64,000 nucleotides of DNA from MSPOR6 sp964652195 (GTDB taxonomy: Bacteria > Poribacteria > WGA-4E > WGA-3G): positions 21,126-85,125 of the forward strand of contig CAZZBB010000072.1 of assembly GCA_964652195.1 (NCBI GenBank). The letters run 5' to 3'. Under the pieces are notes generated by a model. It did no database searches and was not told the DNA's origin. It saw only the letters and a list, made by a program, of their open reading frames with translations. The position numbers and the translations under genes were made by a program. This document shows positions 17,991 through 27,570 of the stretch, piece by piece. Every line of letters starts with the position of its first letter. The stretch's first letter is position 1.

Positions 17991-20315
17991 ATGCCGACAG
18001 ATATAAAAGAGATTTTTTCCACAAATGCTCAAAGTGCTTGGGAATTCCTGATTGAGACCGGGCAAGGTTGTTATATTCCACCATACCAGCGTCCGTACTC
18101 ATGGGATAAGAAGAATATTTTACGTTTATTTGAAGATGTACTACATGGGATTAATCAGATTATTTATCATTCAAATACCATTAGTTTTGTTGGAACTATT
18201 ATTGCTATTCATGATAGTAAGTACAAAACGGTAAACCCAATTTATCATACCGAAGTCGCACCGCGTGTCATGACAATTATAGATGGTCAGCAACGAATCA
18301 GTACTATTATAATGTCGAACATTGTTTTACACGATTCTATTCGTTATACAGCAAGACAATTTGAGGGAAAAAGCGATAGTCACCTGTCTTGGATTTATGA
18401 TGAATGTGTTGAAATTCTAGACCAACTTAGAAAAACACTTTTGATAGATCGAAATGTAGGAGACAACAGTTACCGATATTATCCTCGGATTATTCGTGCT
18501 TATTCCGATGTTTGGTCACGTAAGCAGGACCAAGCCAAATATGAAAGTCCAATAGCAAAGTTAATATGGGAATATATTAACTTTATTGAATTGGAAAACT
18601 CTTCTAAATTTGAGCTTGATCTTGGAAACAGTGATGGATACAAAAGAGTAGACAACGCCTTCCATATTATTCAAAGAGAAATTAATCGGATCTGTGTTTC
18701 ACATTACGAAACATACGATTTTCCGAATCTTGTGGAAATTACACCGTCACATGAATCCTTTGGTGGGATTTGGGATTTTCCTCTTCCTGACAATGTGAGG
18801 AGATATGTTGAAGAAGAAAGTAATGATAAACATTATAAGAATTTCTGTAATCTTCTTCGTCTTTTGATTTTTGCTCGTTACTTGAACCATCGTATAGCAA
18901 TAACTGTTGTAACTGCTAAAAATGAAAACGATGCTTTTGATATGTTTGAATCCTTAAACACCACTGGTGAACCTTTGACTGCTTTTGAAACTTTCAAGCC
19001 CAAAGTAATTGAAAGAGAAGGTCTTTCAAAATACGAGATGTCAGAAAGTCATAAATGGATGACTGTTATTGAGGAATATCTCGGTAGGTATACCAAAGCG
19101 ACAGAAAAACAACGAGCTACTTCCGAAATGTTGATTCATTTCGCACTTTTTGAGACAGGAACAAAATTACAAAAGACATTGAATTATCAGAGGAGATACC
19201 TACATAACGAATTTGATAAACTGTCTAAACTTGATAATATTGCACAGAACAGATCTTTTGTGAGATCCCTGTCTCAAATGTCATCTTTTTTAAAAAACCT
19301 ATGGTATATAGAAAAGAATACTAGACCGGACTTTGCGGCACTCAATATTGATAACGAAGAAACGTTAGTAGGTTTTGAGATGTTGAAGGAACTTAAACAC
19401 ACAATTACAATTGCACCACTATGTAGATTTTATCAACACTTAGTTGATGCAGAACATGAAACAGATCGTACACAAAGAAAGGGTGATTTCATTGAGGCGA
19501 TTAAGGCAACAGTGGCATTTTCTGTTTTGTGGAGAGGTGCAATGGGAAACACACGAAATATAGATTCACACTATCGGGATGTCATGCGTTCGGGAATTAA
19601 ATCTGACAATGAACATGTTCCTCCATTAGCACGATGTCCAAATGGCACCTCTGGAATAGTGTCAATTGTCAACTACAAGAACGCATTACGACTAATATTA
19701 AAAAATAAAGGTAAAATTGACAATAAAAAAGATTGGGTGGACCTGGCATCAACAATAGCTATTTACGAACATTCAAGATCTTTGACACGATTTCTGATTT
19801 TCTGTGCGTCGGATGACACTGTACCCGACAAAAACAATAAGGGATTGTTAGAAAAAGGTAAACAAGGAATAGACCCTTTATTGACACTAAAGCAGTGGAA
19901 TGATGAAGCATATTTTACAGTAGAACATATTGCACCTCAATCGTCCAATACTGATTGGGACGAGAATATATATAATGATTCCAAAACAGTTCACACCCTT
20001 GGTAATTTAACTTTACTTCCTAAGAACGAGAACGAAATTCTTGCAGATAGAAGTTGGAAACATAAAAAGCTTATGTATAGTTTGCTTTCAGCTGAGACTA
20101 TGGCAGAATACGATAATCTACTACCGCAATTGGAAAAGGTGGGACTCAACTTGAGTAAAAAAGCTGATGAGGTACTAAGCAACGCGAAATATCTTGGTCT
20201 TTGCAAGAGTATTGCTCTTTATGACGAGAAGTGGTCCCTTAAGATTGTTGAAGATCGTTCAAGGTGTTTAGCAGGACTAGCATGGGATCGTTTGGAAAAA
20301 TGGTTATTCTCATAA
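17991..20315 (+). CDS. DUF262-DUF1524 protein (SspE/GmrSD-like nuclease)
   Basis: The 774-residue protein begins with a DUF262 domain containing IPPYQRPYSWD (about 24-34) and the DGQQRIST motif (about 97-104), used for nucleotide binding or hydrolysis. The C-terminal DUF1524 domain has an HNH-like VEHIAPQS (about 644-651) followed by LGNLTLLPKNEN. The same order is found in SspE, which senses phosphorothioate DNA and nicks unmodified invaders, and in the GmrSD type IV restriction enzyme. In this island it is the best candidate for the effector. The start ATG follows AAAGGGG. The C-terminus extends past the HNH core by about 90 residues. Confidence 0.85.
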   Translation: MPTDIKEIFSTNAQSAWEFLIETGQGCYIPPYQRPYSWDKKNILRLFEDVLHGINQIIYHSNTISFVGTIIAIHDSKYKTVNPIYHTEVAPRVMTIIDGQQRISTIIMSNIVLHDSIRYTARQFEGKSDSHLSWIYDECVEILDQLRKTLLIDRNVGDNSYRYYPRIIRAYSDVWSRKQDQAKYESPIAKLIWEYINFIELENSSKFELDLGNSDGYKRVDNAFHIIQREINRICVSHYETYDFPNLVEITPSHESFGGIWDFPLPDNVRRYVEEESNDKHYKNFCNLLRLLIFARYLNHRIAITVVTAKNENDAFDMFESLNTTGEPLTAFETFKPKVIEREGLSKYEMSESHKWMTVIEEYLGRYTKATEKQRATSEMLIHFALFETGTKLQKTLNYQRRYLHNEFDKLSKLDNIAQNRSFVRSLSQMSSFLKNLWYIEKNTRPDFAALNIDNEETLVGFEMLKELKHTITIAPLCRFYQHLVDAEHETDRTQRKGDFIEAIKATVAFSVLWRGAMGNTRNIDSHYRDVMRSGIKSDNEHVPPLARCPNGTSGIVSIVNYKNALRLILKNKGKIDNKKDWVDLASTIAIYEHSRSLTRFLIFCASDDTVPDKNNKGLLEKGKQGIDPLLTLKQWNDEAYFTVEHIAPQSSNTDWDENIYNDSKTVHTLGNLTLLPKNENEILADRSWKHKKLMYSLLSAETMAEYDNLLPQLEKVGLNLSKKADEVLSNAKYLGLCKSIALYDEKWSLKIVEDRSRCLAGLAWDRLEKWLFS

Positions 20316-20373
20316 ATTATTTAGTGATTTATAATTGTAATCCATAAGCCGTGTTTGATTTGTCACAAATAGC

Positions 20374-22542
20374 ATGACAAAACATTTTTTGTATATGAAA
20401 GAAAAAGTTAAAAATTTAACGCTTCGGACAATACCTGATATTCAACCACTCTATATACTACCCAAAGAACCACTGACTAAAAAAGTACTTATTCCATGTT
20501 TCCAGTCAGCAGCTCATGTTGATTGCATGATGGGGTTCTTTTCAAGCGAGATTCTGGCATCACTTGCTCCAGGTTTAGCAACCTTTATAAATGCAACGGA
20601 AGGAAATTTGCGCTTGGTTATCAGTCCTATTCTTAGTCCAGAAGATCAAGCTGCTATAAAAGAAGGTCTGATCTCTCCAGAGGAAATCACTAACGATGTT
20701 TTAACTGAGATTATATTTACTGAAGATTTTGTTGCGCAACATACGCTGAAATGTTTATCGTGGATGTTACATCATGGACGGATTGAAATTAGAATTGCCT
20801 TGATGAAAAATGCCCTTTTCCATCCAAAAGTATGGCTCTTCAACAAACCTGATGATGTAATAGCAGCACACGGATCAAGCAATATGACGCATGCAGGTAT
20901 ACAGAAAAACATTGAGCAAATTTCTATATCAAAATCATGGGAAGACACTAACCAGCGATATACCGTAGAAAGGTTATGTAACCAATTCAAACAACTTTGG
21001 GCAAATGAAGATGAAAGCTGTACCGTCATTTCAATACCACAAGCTATTAAGGAAAATCTATTGAAATCCTACCATTCTGATATCCCGCCAACAGAAACAG
21101 ACATCCAAGAATTCTATGATAAAACGACTAACTCAATAGTTGAATCTCAGGAAACTTATAATTTCACTAAGTCTTCACGTCCATTATTTGCTATACCATC
21201 TATACTGAAATTTGAGGAAGGGCCCTTTGAACATCAAGGCAGGGCGGTTAACGCTTGGTGTGAGGCTGGGTATCAAGGTGTTTTAGAAATGGCAACCGGT
21301 TCAGGAAAGACGATAACTGCCATGATTTGTGCACACAGACTTTATGAAATGCAGAAACCGCTCCTCGTCATTGTTGCAGCACCTTATATTCCCCTTATTC
21401 AACAGTGGTGTGATGAAATTTCACCGTTTGGACTCAAGGCAGTTAACCTAACGGAGACTAACGGAGCAAAGGGAAGGGCGGCTGTACTTGACAAACTCAG
21501 ACGTAGACTCCGAAACGGAAGCAGTGACGTTGAGGTAGCCGTAGCTACGCACCGTACACTTTGTAACAGTAGTTTTAAACATGAACTTGAGAAATTTGAC
21601 TGTAATACTTTGCTTATCGCGGATGAAGTCCATAACCTTGGAAGTGAGGGATTCATAACCGATCCACCCGAATTCTTTGATTATAGATTAGGACTATCAG
21701 CAACGCCTATTCGCCAGTATGATGAAGATGGAACTAAACAGCTGTTTTCTTTTTTTGGGACTATAGTTTTCCAGTTCGCACTTGAGGAAGCAATCGGTAG
21801 ATGTCTTGTTGAATACGAATATTATATACATCCAGTAGAACTTACAGAGGTTGAAATGGAGAAATGGTACGATCTCACAGAAAAAATTGGAAAAAATGCT
21901 TGGAGGCAAGAAGATCCGAATGCAGAAGATGAGTACCTCATGAAACTGCTTAGAGACAGACGCGCCCTCTTAGAAAACGCGGAAAGTAAGATCGCTGCGT
22001 TAGAAAATGTCTTGACGCAACACAAAGATTTCAGCAGACTACAATATACGTTGGTTTACGCGTCTGACAAGACACCCCAGCAGCTGAAAGATGTCAACGC
22101 CCTATTAAACAAACACGACATTCTCTTTCATCAACTAACTTATGAAGAAACTGCAAACTGTAAAAAGACGGGGGAGATTATTCGATCTTTCCAAGAGGGG
22201 ACCTTACAGGTATTGACTGCAAAGCGCGTGCTTGATGAAGGGTTCAACATTCCACAAATTGAAAAAGCATTCATCCTCGCAAGTACAACGGTAGAACGTC
22301 AATGGGTACAGCGGCGTGGCAGGCTACTCCGCACATGCAGTGAAACCGGCAAAAAGTACAGTGAGATTCACGATTTCACTGCATTACCACAGGATTTAGA
22401 TAACATTGATAGCACAGCTCGTACCTTAATTGAATCTGAACTTAAACGGATCCAAGCGTTCGCTTACCTGGCGAATAACTTTGGTAGACCTGATGGACCT
22501 TTAAGCCATATTGAACAACTGGTTAAAACACTTTACGTATAA
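20374..22542 (+). CDS. SF2 DEAD/DEAH-like helicase with N-terminal PLD-like domain
   Basis: The 722-residue protein has an N-terminal phospholipase-D-like nuclease domain (HPKVWLF then GSSNMTHAG, about 150-175; one HxK half-site). This is followed by a superfamily 2 helicase: Walker A ATGSGKT (about 308), DEVH (about 417), SATPIR motif III (about 440) and QRRGRLLR motif VI (about 650). Such fusions occur in restriction and phage-defence loci as DNA translocases with nuclease activity. No strong ribosome binding site precedes the ATG at 20374; the ATG at 20395 is an alternative. The stop overlaps an ATG at 22542, showing tight coupling to the next gene. Confidence 0.83.
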   Translation: MTKHFLYMKEKVKNLTLRTIPDIQPLYILPKEPLTKKVLIPCFQSAAHVDCMMGFFSSEILASLAPGLATFINATEGNLRLVISPILSPEDQAAIKEGLISPEEITNDVLTEIIFTEDFVAQHTLKCLSWMLHHGRIEIRIALMKNALFHPKVWLFNKPDDVIAAHGSSNMTHAGIQKNIEQISISKSWEDTNQRYTVERLCNQFKQLWANEDESCTVISIPQAIKENLLKSYHSDIPPTETDIQEFYDKTTNSIVESQETYNFTKSSRPLFAIPSILKFEEGPFEHQGRAVNAWCEAGYQGVLEMATGSGKTITAMICAHRLYEMQKPLLVIVAAPYIPLIQQWCDEISPFGLKAVNLTETNGAKGRAAVLDKLRRRLRNGSSDVEVAVATHRTLCNSSFKHELEKFDCNTLLIADEVHNLGSEGFITDPPEFFDYRLGLSATPIRQYDEDGTKQLFSFFGTIVFQFALEEAIGRCLVEYEYYIHPVELTEVEMEKWYDLTEKIGKNAWRQEDPNAEDEYLMKLLRDRRALLENAESKIAALENVLTQHKDFSRLQYTLVYASDKTPQQLKDVNALLNKHDILFHQLTYEETANCKKTGEIIRSFQEGTLQVLTAKRVLDEGFNIPQIEKAFILASTTVERQWVQRRGRLLRTCSETGKKYSEIHDFTALPQDLDNIDSTARTLIESELKRIQAFAYLANNFGRPDGPLSHIEQLVKTLYV

Positions 22543-22553
22543 TGGAGGATACT

Positions 22554-22799
22554 ATGTCATTTAACGCAGGAAAGATGGCAAATCTAATTCTCAAGGAATG
22601 TGACTCTGTTGAGGAGAGATGTGAAGGTTACAAGAAAAAAATTCTTGATACGATAATTGAAATCCTTAGAGCCGAGCAAGAACATAAGACCCAATGGACA
22701 CAAATTCAACAAAAAGTAAATGAGGCATGCCATAACGCAGGTGATTTTCTTTCGAAGAAACGCGATATAGGTAACTCAACAACAGAGGATATTCAATGA
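22554..22799 (+). CDS. Small helical protein between helicase and DndD-like genes
   Basis: I do not recognise this 81-residue protein. It is charged and probably helical, with Lys/Glu-rich heptad-like spacing and no membrane segment. The frame could open at 22542, overlapping the helicase stop, but the ATG at 22554 follows GGAGG by 5 nt and is the better start. The stop overlaps the DndD-like start (ATGA). Its conserved coupling to the ATPase suggests it is a small partner subunit, perhaps in the position DndE would hold, although I see no DndE similarity. Confidence 0.68.
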   Translation: MSFNAGKMANLILKECDSVEERCEGYKKKILDTIIEILRAEQEHKTQWTQIQQKVNEACHNAGDFLSKKRDIGNSTTEDIQ

Positions 22800-24931
22800 A
22801 ACTAAAAAGTGCAACATTTCAGAACTTCCGTCTATTGCAAGATTTAGAATTAGATTTTTCGACAAGTGATGACAAAAAACTAACGGTAATTCGAGCCTCA
22901 AACGAAAGTGGAAAAACAACTATTTTAAACGCGCTTCAGTGGGCTCTCTACGGTAATAAAGCATTACCAAACAATGGTAAAGGACACCGTTTATCCCCAA
23001 TTCATTTGGACGTTCCTGATGGAGGAGCAATTCCAATATCTGTAGAAGTTGTTTTTGAGATTACTAATTCCGGATCGATGAATGATGAAACGAATCGATA
23101 CCGACTCATTCGTTCGCTTGAGGAGACAGCTAGTGGTCACAGTCAAAACCCGAAAATAGAATTATTTAAACTGACAGAACCTGGGGCTGTTCCGATTTAT
23201 CCACCAGAAGCACAGATTGAAAGATTATTGTTACCACCTAATTTGCGGGAGGTATTTTTCACCGATGGAGACCGAGCACTCAAATTCATTGAATCAGATT
23301 CGCAAAGAGTTAAGCGTAAACAGGTAGAGGATGCCATTCAATCGTTGTTAGGACTTGACGTGATTAATTCCGCTCTTGATCATACAAGAAAGACGAGTGG
23401 TGAACTCAGGAAAGACTCAATTGAGAATAAAAGTTCGAATAATATTGAACATGAAACGGATACAGAAATCACCCAAATTGTTACGGAATTGGAGGAGATC
23501 GAAAAGAATCTCGAACTTCTTGAAAATAAAAGAGACGATGCGAAATCACAGTTTGACAGAATAAATCATAGCTTAGTGGAAATTGATAATGACATTGAAG
23601 CAGCGTTGATTAAGGGAGACCAAGAAGTACTTAATCGAAGATTGAAAAAGGCAGAGATAGAACTAAATAGCATCAGAGATATAGAAGAAAAACTGGCATC
23701 CGAACATTCACAACTTTTTAAAAACTCGATTCTATTCCGAGATCTACTCGAGCCGGTTTTGCAACAAAGTTTCGAGAAATTGAATGAACTGCGCGAACAA
23801 GGGAAACTCCCGAGTCCAACCATTCCTGTGCTTCAAGACCGACTTACAGGTGTTACCTGCATCTGTGGAGAGGAGTTGGATCAACACTCAGAAGATGGAA
23901 AACGTCGAAGAGATCATATTCAAAATCTGATTTCGGAGAGTCGGGAAGCTGACAAACTGCAAAAATGTCTTACTGATCTCTATTACGGTTCATTAGACTT
24001 GAATCCAAAGGATGTCCCGGATGACCAGCATTGGATCGCTGCATACAAAGATATTTCATTTCGTCGATATGAACTAGAAGATCATCGTCAGGAATTAGAA
24101 AAGGAATTAGCATCACTTGAAGTCCAACTTGAGGACATAGGAGACACTGACATTCAAAAACTTCGATCTACCAAGCATGACTATATTACTCAACGTGATT
24201 CCTTGAATGATGCCCTAATAAAGCACGAAGGAGAACTTGAACGACTAAAGGAAAGACAGAGATCCTTGTCAGCAACACATAATAATCTTATAACTGGAGA
24301 TAGGAAAAGACGACGGGTATCAGCTAGATTAGATGCCACGAGCGACATATCGAAAATCCTTAAGAATGCCTATGACCGAATCACAAACGAAGAATTACAG
24401 AAAGTGAGTCAGTTGATGAACACGCTGTTTTTAGATATGATTGGAGCGGATCCCGATCAAGGAGCAATCATTCAGAAAGCAGAAATCAATGACATGTTTG
24501 ATATTCTCGTCTACGGACCCAATAAAAATCCCTTGGATCCCGATAAAGATCTAAACGGTGCCTCTCGACGAGCATTGACCTTGGCATTTATTCTTGCGCT
24601 GACTAAGGTAAGCGAAGTCACGGCACCAAATGTCATAGATACACCCCTTGGAATGATGGACGGGTTTGTCAAACGTTCTGTCCTTAAGACTGCTATCCAA
24701 GAAAGTTCACAACTTATCCTCTTTTTAACCCGTTCTGAAATTAAAGACTGTGAGGATATTATAGAGGATAAGACAGGATGTATAATAACCATCACCAATA
24801 CCGCACATTACCCTAAAATATTAGTGAACGATCCAAACATAAACGAACCTAAGGCAATTCGATGTCCGTGCAAGGACCTCGGGGAATGTCAAATATGTAT
24901 GAGACGAACAGATGTTGAGATAGAAATGTAG
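22796..24931 (+). CDS. DndD-like SMC/Rad50-type ATPase
   Basis: The 711-residue protein starts KLKSATFQNFRLLQDLEL and has Walker A NESGKTT (about 38-44), a long coiled-coil middle, and Walker B VIDTPLG (about 614) followed by the D-loop-like MMDG. This is the architecture of DndD, the ATPase of DNA phosphorothioation, and of Rad50/SbcC. A mid-coil CICGEELD may act as a zinc-hook-like site. The extreme C-terminus has four clustered cysteines (CPC and CQIC) that could bind metal. It is translationally coupled to the upstream small gene. Confidence 0.82.
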   Translation: MKLKSATFQNFRLLQDLELDFSTSDDKKLTVIRASNESGKTTILNALQWALYGNKALPNNGKGHRLSPIHLDVPDGGAIPISVEVVFEITNSGSMNDETNRYRLIRSLEETASGHSQNPKIELFKLTEPGAVPIYPPEAQIERLLLPPNLREVFFTDGDRALKFIESDSQRVKRKQVEDAIQSLLGLDVINSALDHTRKTSGELRKDSIENKSSNNIEHETDTEITQIVTELEEIEKNLELLENKRDDAKSQFDRINHSLVEIDNDIEAALIKGDQEVLNRRLKKAEIELNSIRDIEEKLASEHSQLFKNSILFRDLLEPVLQQSFEKLNELREQGKLPSPTIPVLQDRLTGVTCICGEELDQHSEDGKRRRDHIQNLISESREADKLQKCLTDLYYGSLDLNPKDVPDDQHWIAAYKDISFRRYELEDHRQELEKELASLEVQLEDIGDTDIQKLRSTKHDYITQRDSLNDALIKHEGELERLKERQRSLSATHNNLITGDRKRRRVSARLDATSDISKILKNAYDRITNEELQKVSQLMNTLFLDMIGADPDQGAIIQKAEINDMFDILVYGPNKNPLDPDKDLNGASRRALTLAFILALTKVSEVTAPNVIDTPLGMMDGFVKRSVLKTAIQESSQLILFLTRSEIKDCEDIIEDKTGCIITITNTAHYPKILVNDPNINEPKAIRCPCKDLGECQICMRRTDVEIEM

Positions 24932-24953
24932 TTGTAATCTTAAGGAGATTGAT

Positions 24954-25457
24954 ATGGCACAACAATACAACAACCCTTTCCGCAATATGCAAATTATATC
25001 ACCTATTACGTAACGACCAGACTTTGATAAGTACTGTCAAACAGCACAGTCTACAAAACCCGATAAAAGTCCGTTTCCGCGGAAGGTTGATTTGTGGTTT
25101 ACTGGTATCTTGGTAGCAAAGCGTAAGAATCTTGAACCTATTAATTTACAGAAACAGGAAACTGTTGACATTATTAGTGGGGTTATTTTTGACACTGATG
25201 GTTGGCAGGCACAAGCGATCATGCTAATAGCGATAGCCGTAAAAGGTAACTTAGAGATAGTCCTTAACCCACGCGAGATGATGGACATTGCTAACGGTCT
25301 CGCGGCCACAGGTGTTCCACACATCGTAAAAATGCTAAACGATGGACCTCAAACACCAATATGGAACCTCTCTGATGCCTTTGAAGAGTTATTGCAATCC
25401 GATTTAGTTACAGAGGAACCATCAGATCATGATCGACTCGCCGATGCCCTATTATGA
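24954..25457 (+). pseudogene. Interrupted small gene with in-frame TAA at codon 20
   Basis: An ATG at 24954 follows AAGGAGATTGAT, an ideal ribosome binding site, 22 nt after the DndD-like stop. The frame reads MAQQYNNPFRNMQIISPIT, hits TAA at 25011-25013, and then continues open for 147 more codons (RPDFDKYC... to DHDRLADALL). Everything after the stop reads like real protein, so this is either a nonsense mutation (for example GAA or CAA to TAA), a sequencing error, or a gene restarted at an internal TTG (25092). The intact product would be about 167 residues. I do not recognise the family. Confidence 0.7.
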
Positions 25458-25515
25458 AATTAATACTTTACAGAAATTTCTCATACCTAAGTAGAATTTT
25501 AGAGGTGTATAAACT

Positions 25516-25896
25516 ATGCCGAAAGAACTAACACCGTTTTTAAAGGTCAATACCGAATGGATAGAATTAGAGATTCTATCCGAACCTGATGTAGTAATTG
25601 CATTTGAACGTTATACCCCTTACTTATTGATACGAAAAATTAAGACAGGTGCAGAATACCGATTTTTCATATCAGCAAAGTCGTTAGCAAAACCTCTTGA
25701 AGAACTGAGGGATAATAACAATGGAATTTTCAAGGGAATCAGATTCAGTGTTCGTAAGAAGGGTATGGAACGGACAGCAGAATATGAAGTTCTTTCAATT
25801 GAGAATATTCAAGACAATAACACAAATGAGACATCTCAAGAAGATATAAGTTTGTCTGAAGATATTCAGAAAAAGTTGGAACAAGTACTCAGTTGA
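25516..25896 (+). CDS. Hypothetical protein, last intact gene of the island
   Basis: The 126-residue soluble protein (MPKELTPFLKVNTEWIELEI...) has a predicted beta-rich N-terminal 90 residues and a polar, Asn/Ser/Glu-rich tail. The start follows AGAGGTG at normal distance. It lies 58 bp after the interrupted gene and in the same direction as the defence genes, so it is probably part of that unit. I do not recognise a family; the fold may be OB-like but that is a guess. Confidence 0.6.
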   Translation: MPKELTPFLKVNTEWIELEILSEPDVVIAFERYTPYLLIRKIKTGAEYRFFISAKSLAKPLEELRDNNNGIFKGIRFSVRKKGMERTAEYEVLSIENIQDNNTNETSQEDISLSEDIQKKLEQVLS

Positions 25897-26032
25897 ATTG
25901 ACAAAATAGATAGATGAACTGGCAAAACCGGGTAGAATAAATATCCTTACTATACAGCATATTAGAACTGTTTTTTATGTAATTCAGGCTTTTCCTAAAG
26001 ATGAATTTGCATCTAAATGTCAGCTCTTACAA

Positions 26033-26537
26033 TTACTCCTCACTATCCATCCAATTTCTTAATATACCACCCCACATACCTAAGATATTCCTGCATTCCT
26101 CAAGTGACATACCGAGAGAACATAATTTTTTTGTAACAATTAATAGATAAGCCTTAAGTTCTGGTGAGAATCGTTGTCCACCTTTTAAATCCTCTAATTT
26201 TTCCCGAATATCCTCCCAGGTAATTTCCTTATCAGGATGATCATAAGAAAATTGCCACAATGCCCTATCAATTGTCCGCATATCCACACTATTTCTATAG
26301 GCAAGATCACGATAGAAATGTATATACTCCTGCCAAAATGGGTATGTCGTTCTCTGTATATATTCAAGACCGCTACACCACTCGATATAATTCTTCTTTT
26401 GTCAAATACCCATTTTGCTGAACTTCATATCTTAAATCCATCAACCCTTGCTCTATTTCTATATTTACTTCGTTTGAATTCTCAACATATCGATTTTCCT
26501 AATATGTGATTTCAGATTCAGGAAAACGTAAGTTCAT
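26033..26537 (-). pseudogene. Degraded gene with a premature stop and a frameshift
   Basis: On the minus strand, AAAGGTGT precedes an ATG at 26537 reading MNLRFPESEITY, then TAG, then ENRYVENSNEVNIEIEQG and onward to KEELYRVV. Near 26395 the reading must shift by one base to continue as EWCSGLEYIQRTTYPFWQ and onward to 26033. The final 84 codons are open. Together this is a protein of about 165 residues with two lesions. It faces the island genes and lies just inside the right inverted repeat. Family unknown. The remaining sequence to 26919 is AT-rich with no supported gene. Confidence 0.65.
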
Positions 26538-26919
26538 TTTACACCTTTAATTATAATTCTATTCAATGAACCGGTAGATTGTTCAGGTATAAGTATATTT
26601 TTTGATGTATCAACATTATACCACACGAAATCATACAATCAATTCCAGAGAAACCATCAAATTATGAAAATAATGAAGTAAATCAAAACATAACACATCA
26701 TATCTTTAAAATACAAAAATAAGTAACAGGTCTGAACTATTAGGGTAAATGGGGGTTGTCAAGAGAATTGTCTAATGCCATTTCTATCTGAATTGATCAG
26801 ATTTTAAAATGAATTGAAGAAATATCAATCTCAAACATCTAACATACATATATTACATAACCACAAGATTTATTAAACATATTGTGATGATGCTTTCGAC
26901 ATATTCTATACGTGAATAA

Positions 26920-27305
26920 TTTCAGGGAATAAACGATGACTATCTATAAAAATGATCCTAAATATAAAATTTTATTTATGTCGAAAAATGACCAGTTGTT
27001 GCAAGTATTATACAGGTTGGAATTGTCAAAACAGCATGAACAACAAAAACACAAAAACACACTTTTTGGAAATTCTTAAAAAGTCAATTCAAAGTAGTAT
27101 AAAGTCAGTCTATGACAGAGGTTAGAGGGGTAATTTACACAAATTTCAATGTCACACGATGTGTCAAAAAGTGTAACATTTTTCATTTTTTCGATGCAAT
27201 GATAAATAAACCAATAGCACGAATTATCAACAGAGAATTTAGGATTAAATGTCTGTTTTTGCCCCCAATTTTTTATGTGTTATTAGGATTAAATGTCTGT
27301 TTTTT
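26920..27305. repeat. Right long inverted repeat bounding the defence island
   Basis: This is the imperfect inverted partner of 11497-11890. Matching blocks include AGGTTGGAATTGTCAAAA, AAATTCTTAAAAAGTC, TAAAGTCAGTCTATGACAGA, AGAGGGGTAATTTACAC and TGTGTCAAAAAGTGTAAC. The outer end has two copies of AGGATTAAATGTCTGTTTTT (27241 and 27286), the counterpart of the two TTTAATCCTAA boxes on the left. The long pairing, with repeated subterminal boxes, looks like the ends of a large transposable or integrated unit, but no transposase or integrase gene is inside. Confidence 0.85.
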
Positions 27306-27502
27306 ACGATTGATTATCAGCAATATCAGCTTGTGTTTTGATTCAATTAAATACTTTAGGATTAGACCAAACTTTAATATCTGATAATTGTCCAAATAAT
27401 CGTCACTTAGGCATGAGTAATCATCATTTAGAATTGGTTTTACATCAATTCGATATGAGAATAATGATGCGTTATTTTGATATATACGAAACAAACTTTA
27501 TA

Positions 27503-27531
27503 TTGAATAGATGGTAATAATCTGTTAAAAT
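27503..27531 (+). promoter_or_regulatory. Putative purD promoter
   Basis: TTGAAT (27503-27508), a 17-bp spacer and TAAAAT (27526-27531) lie 40 bp before the purD start. Both hexamers have one mismatch to consensus. Transcription would begin near 27538. Confidence 0.55.
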
Positions 27532-27570
27532 AATGATGAGATAATTCAGACAAAACCAAGGAATACTCTT

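Noticed and set aside
25011..25013. Genetic-code change or stop-codon readthrough to explain the in-frame TAA
   Set aside because: TAA ends many intact genes in the window (for example purD and the SDR), so it is not generally reassigned; no selenocysteine-type context applies to TAA.
27112..27384. A 90-codon frame across the right long inverted repeat
   Set aside because: The corresponding sequence in the left arm does not keep the frame, so it is not conserved as coding sequence.
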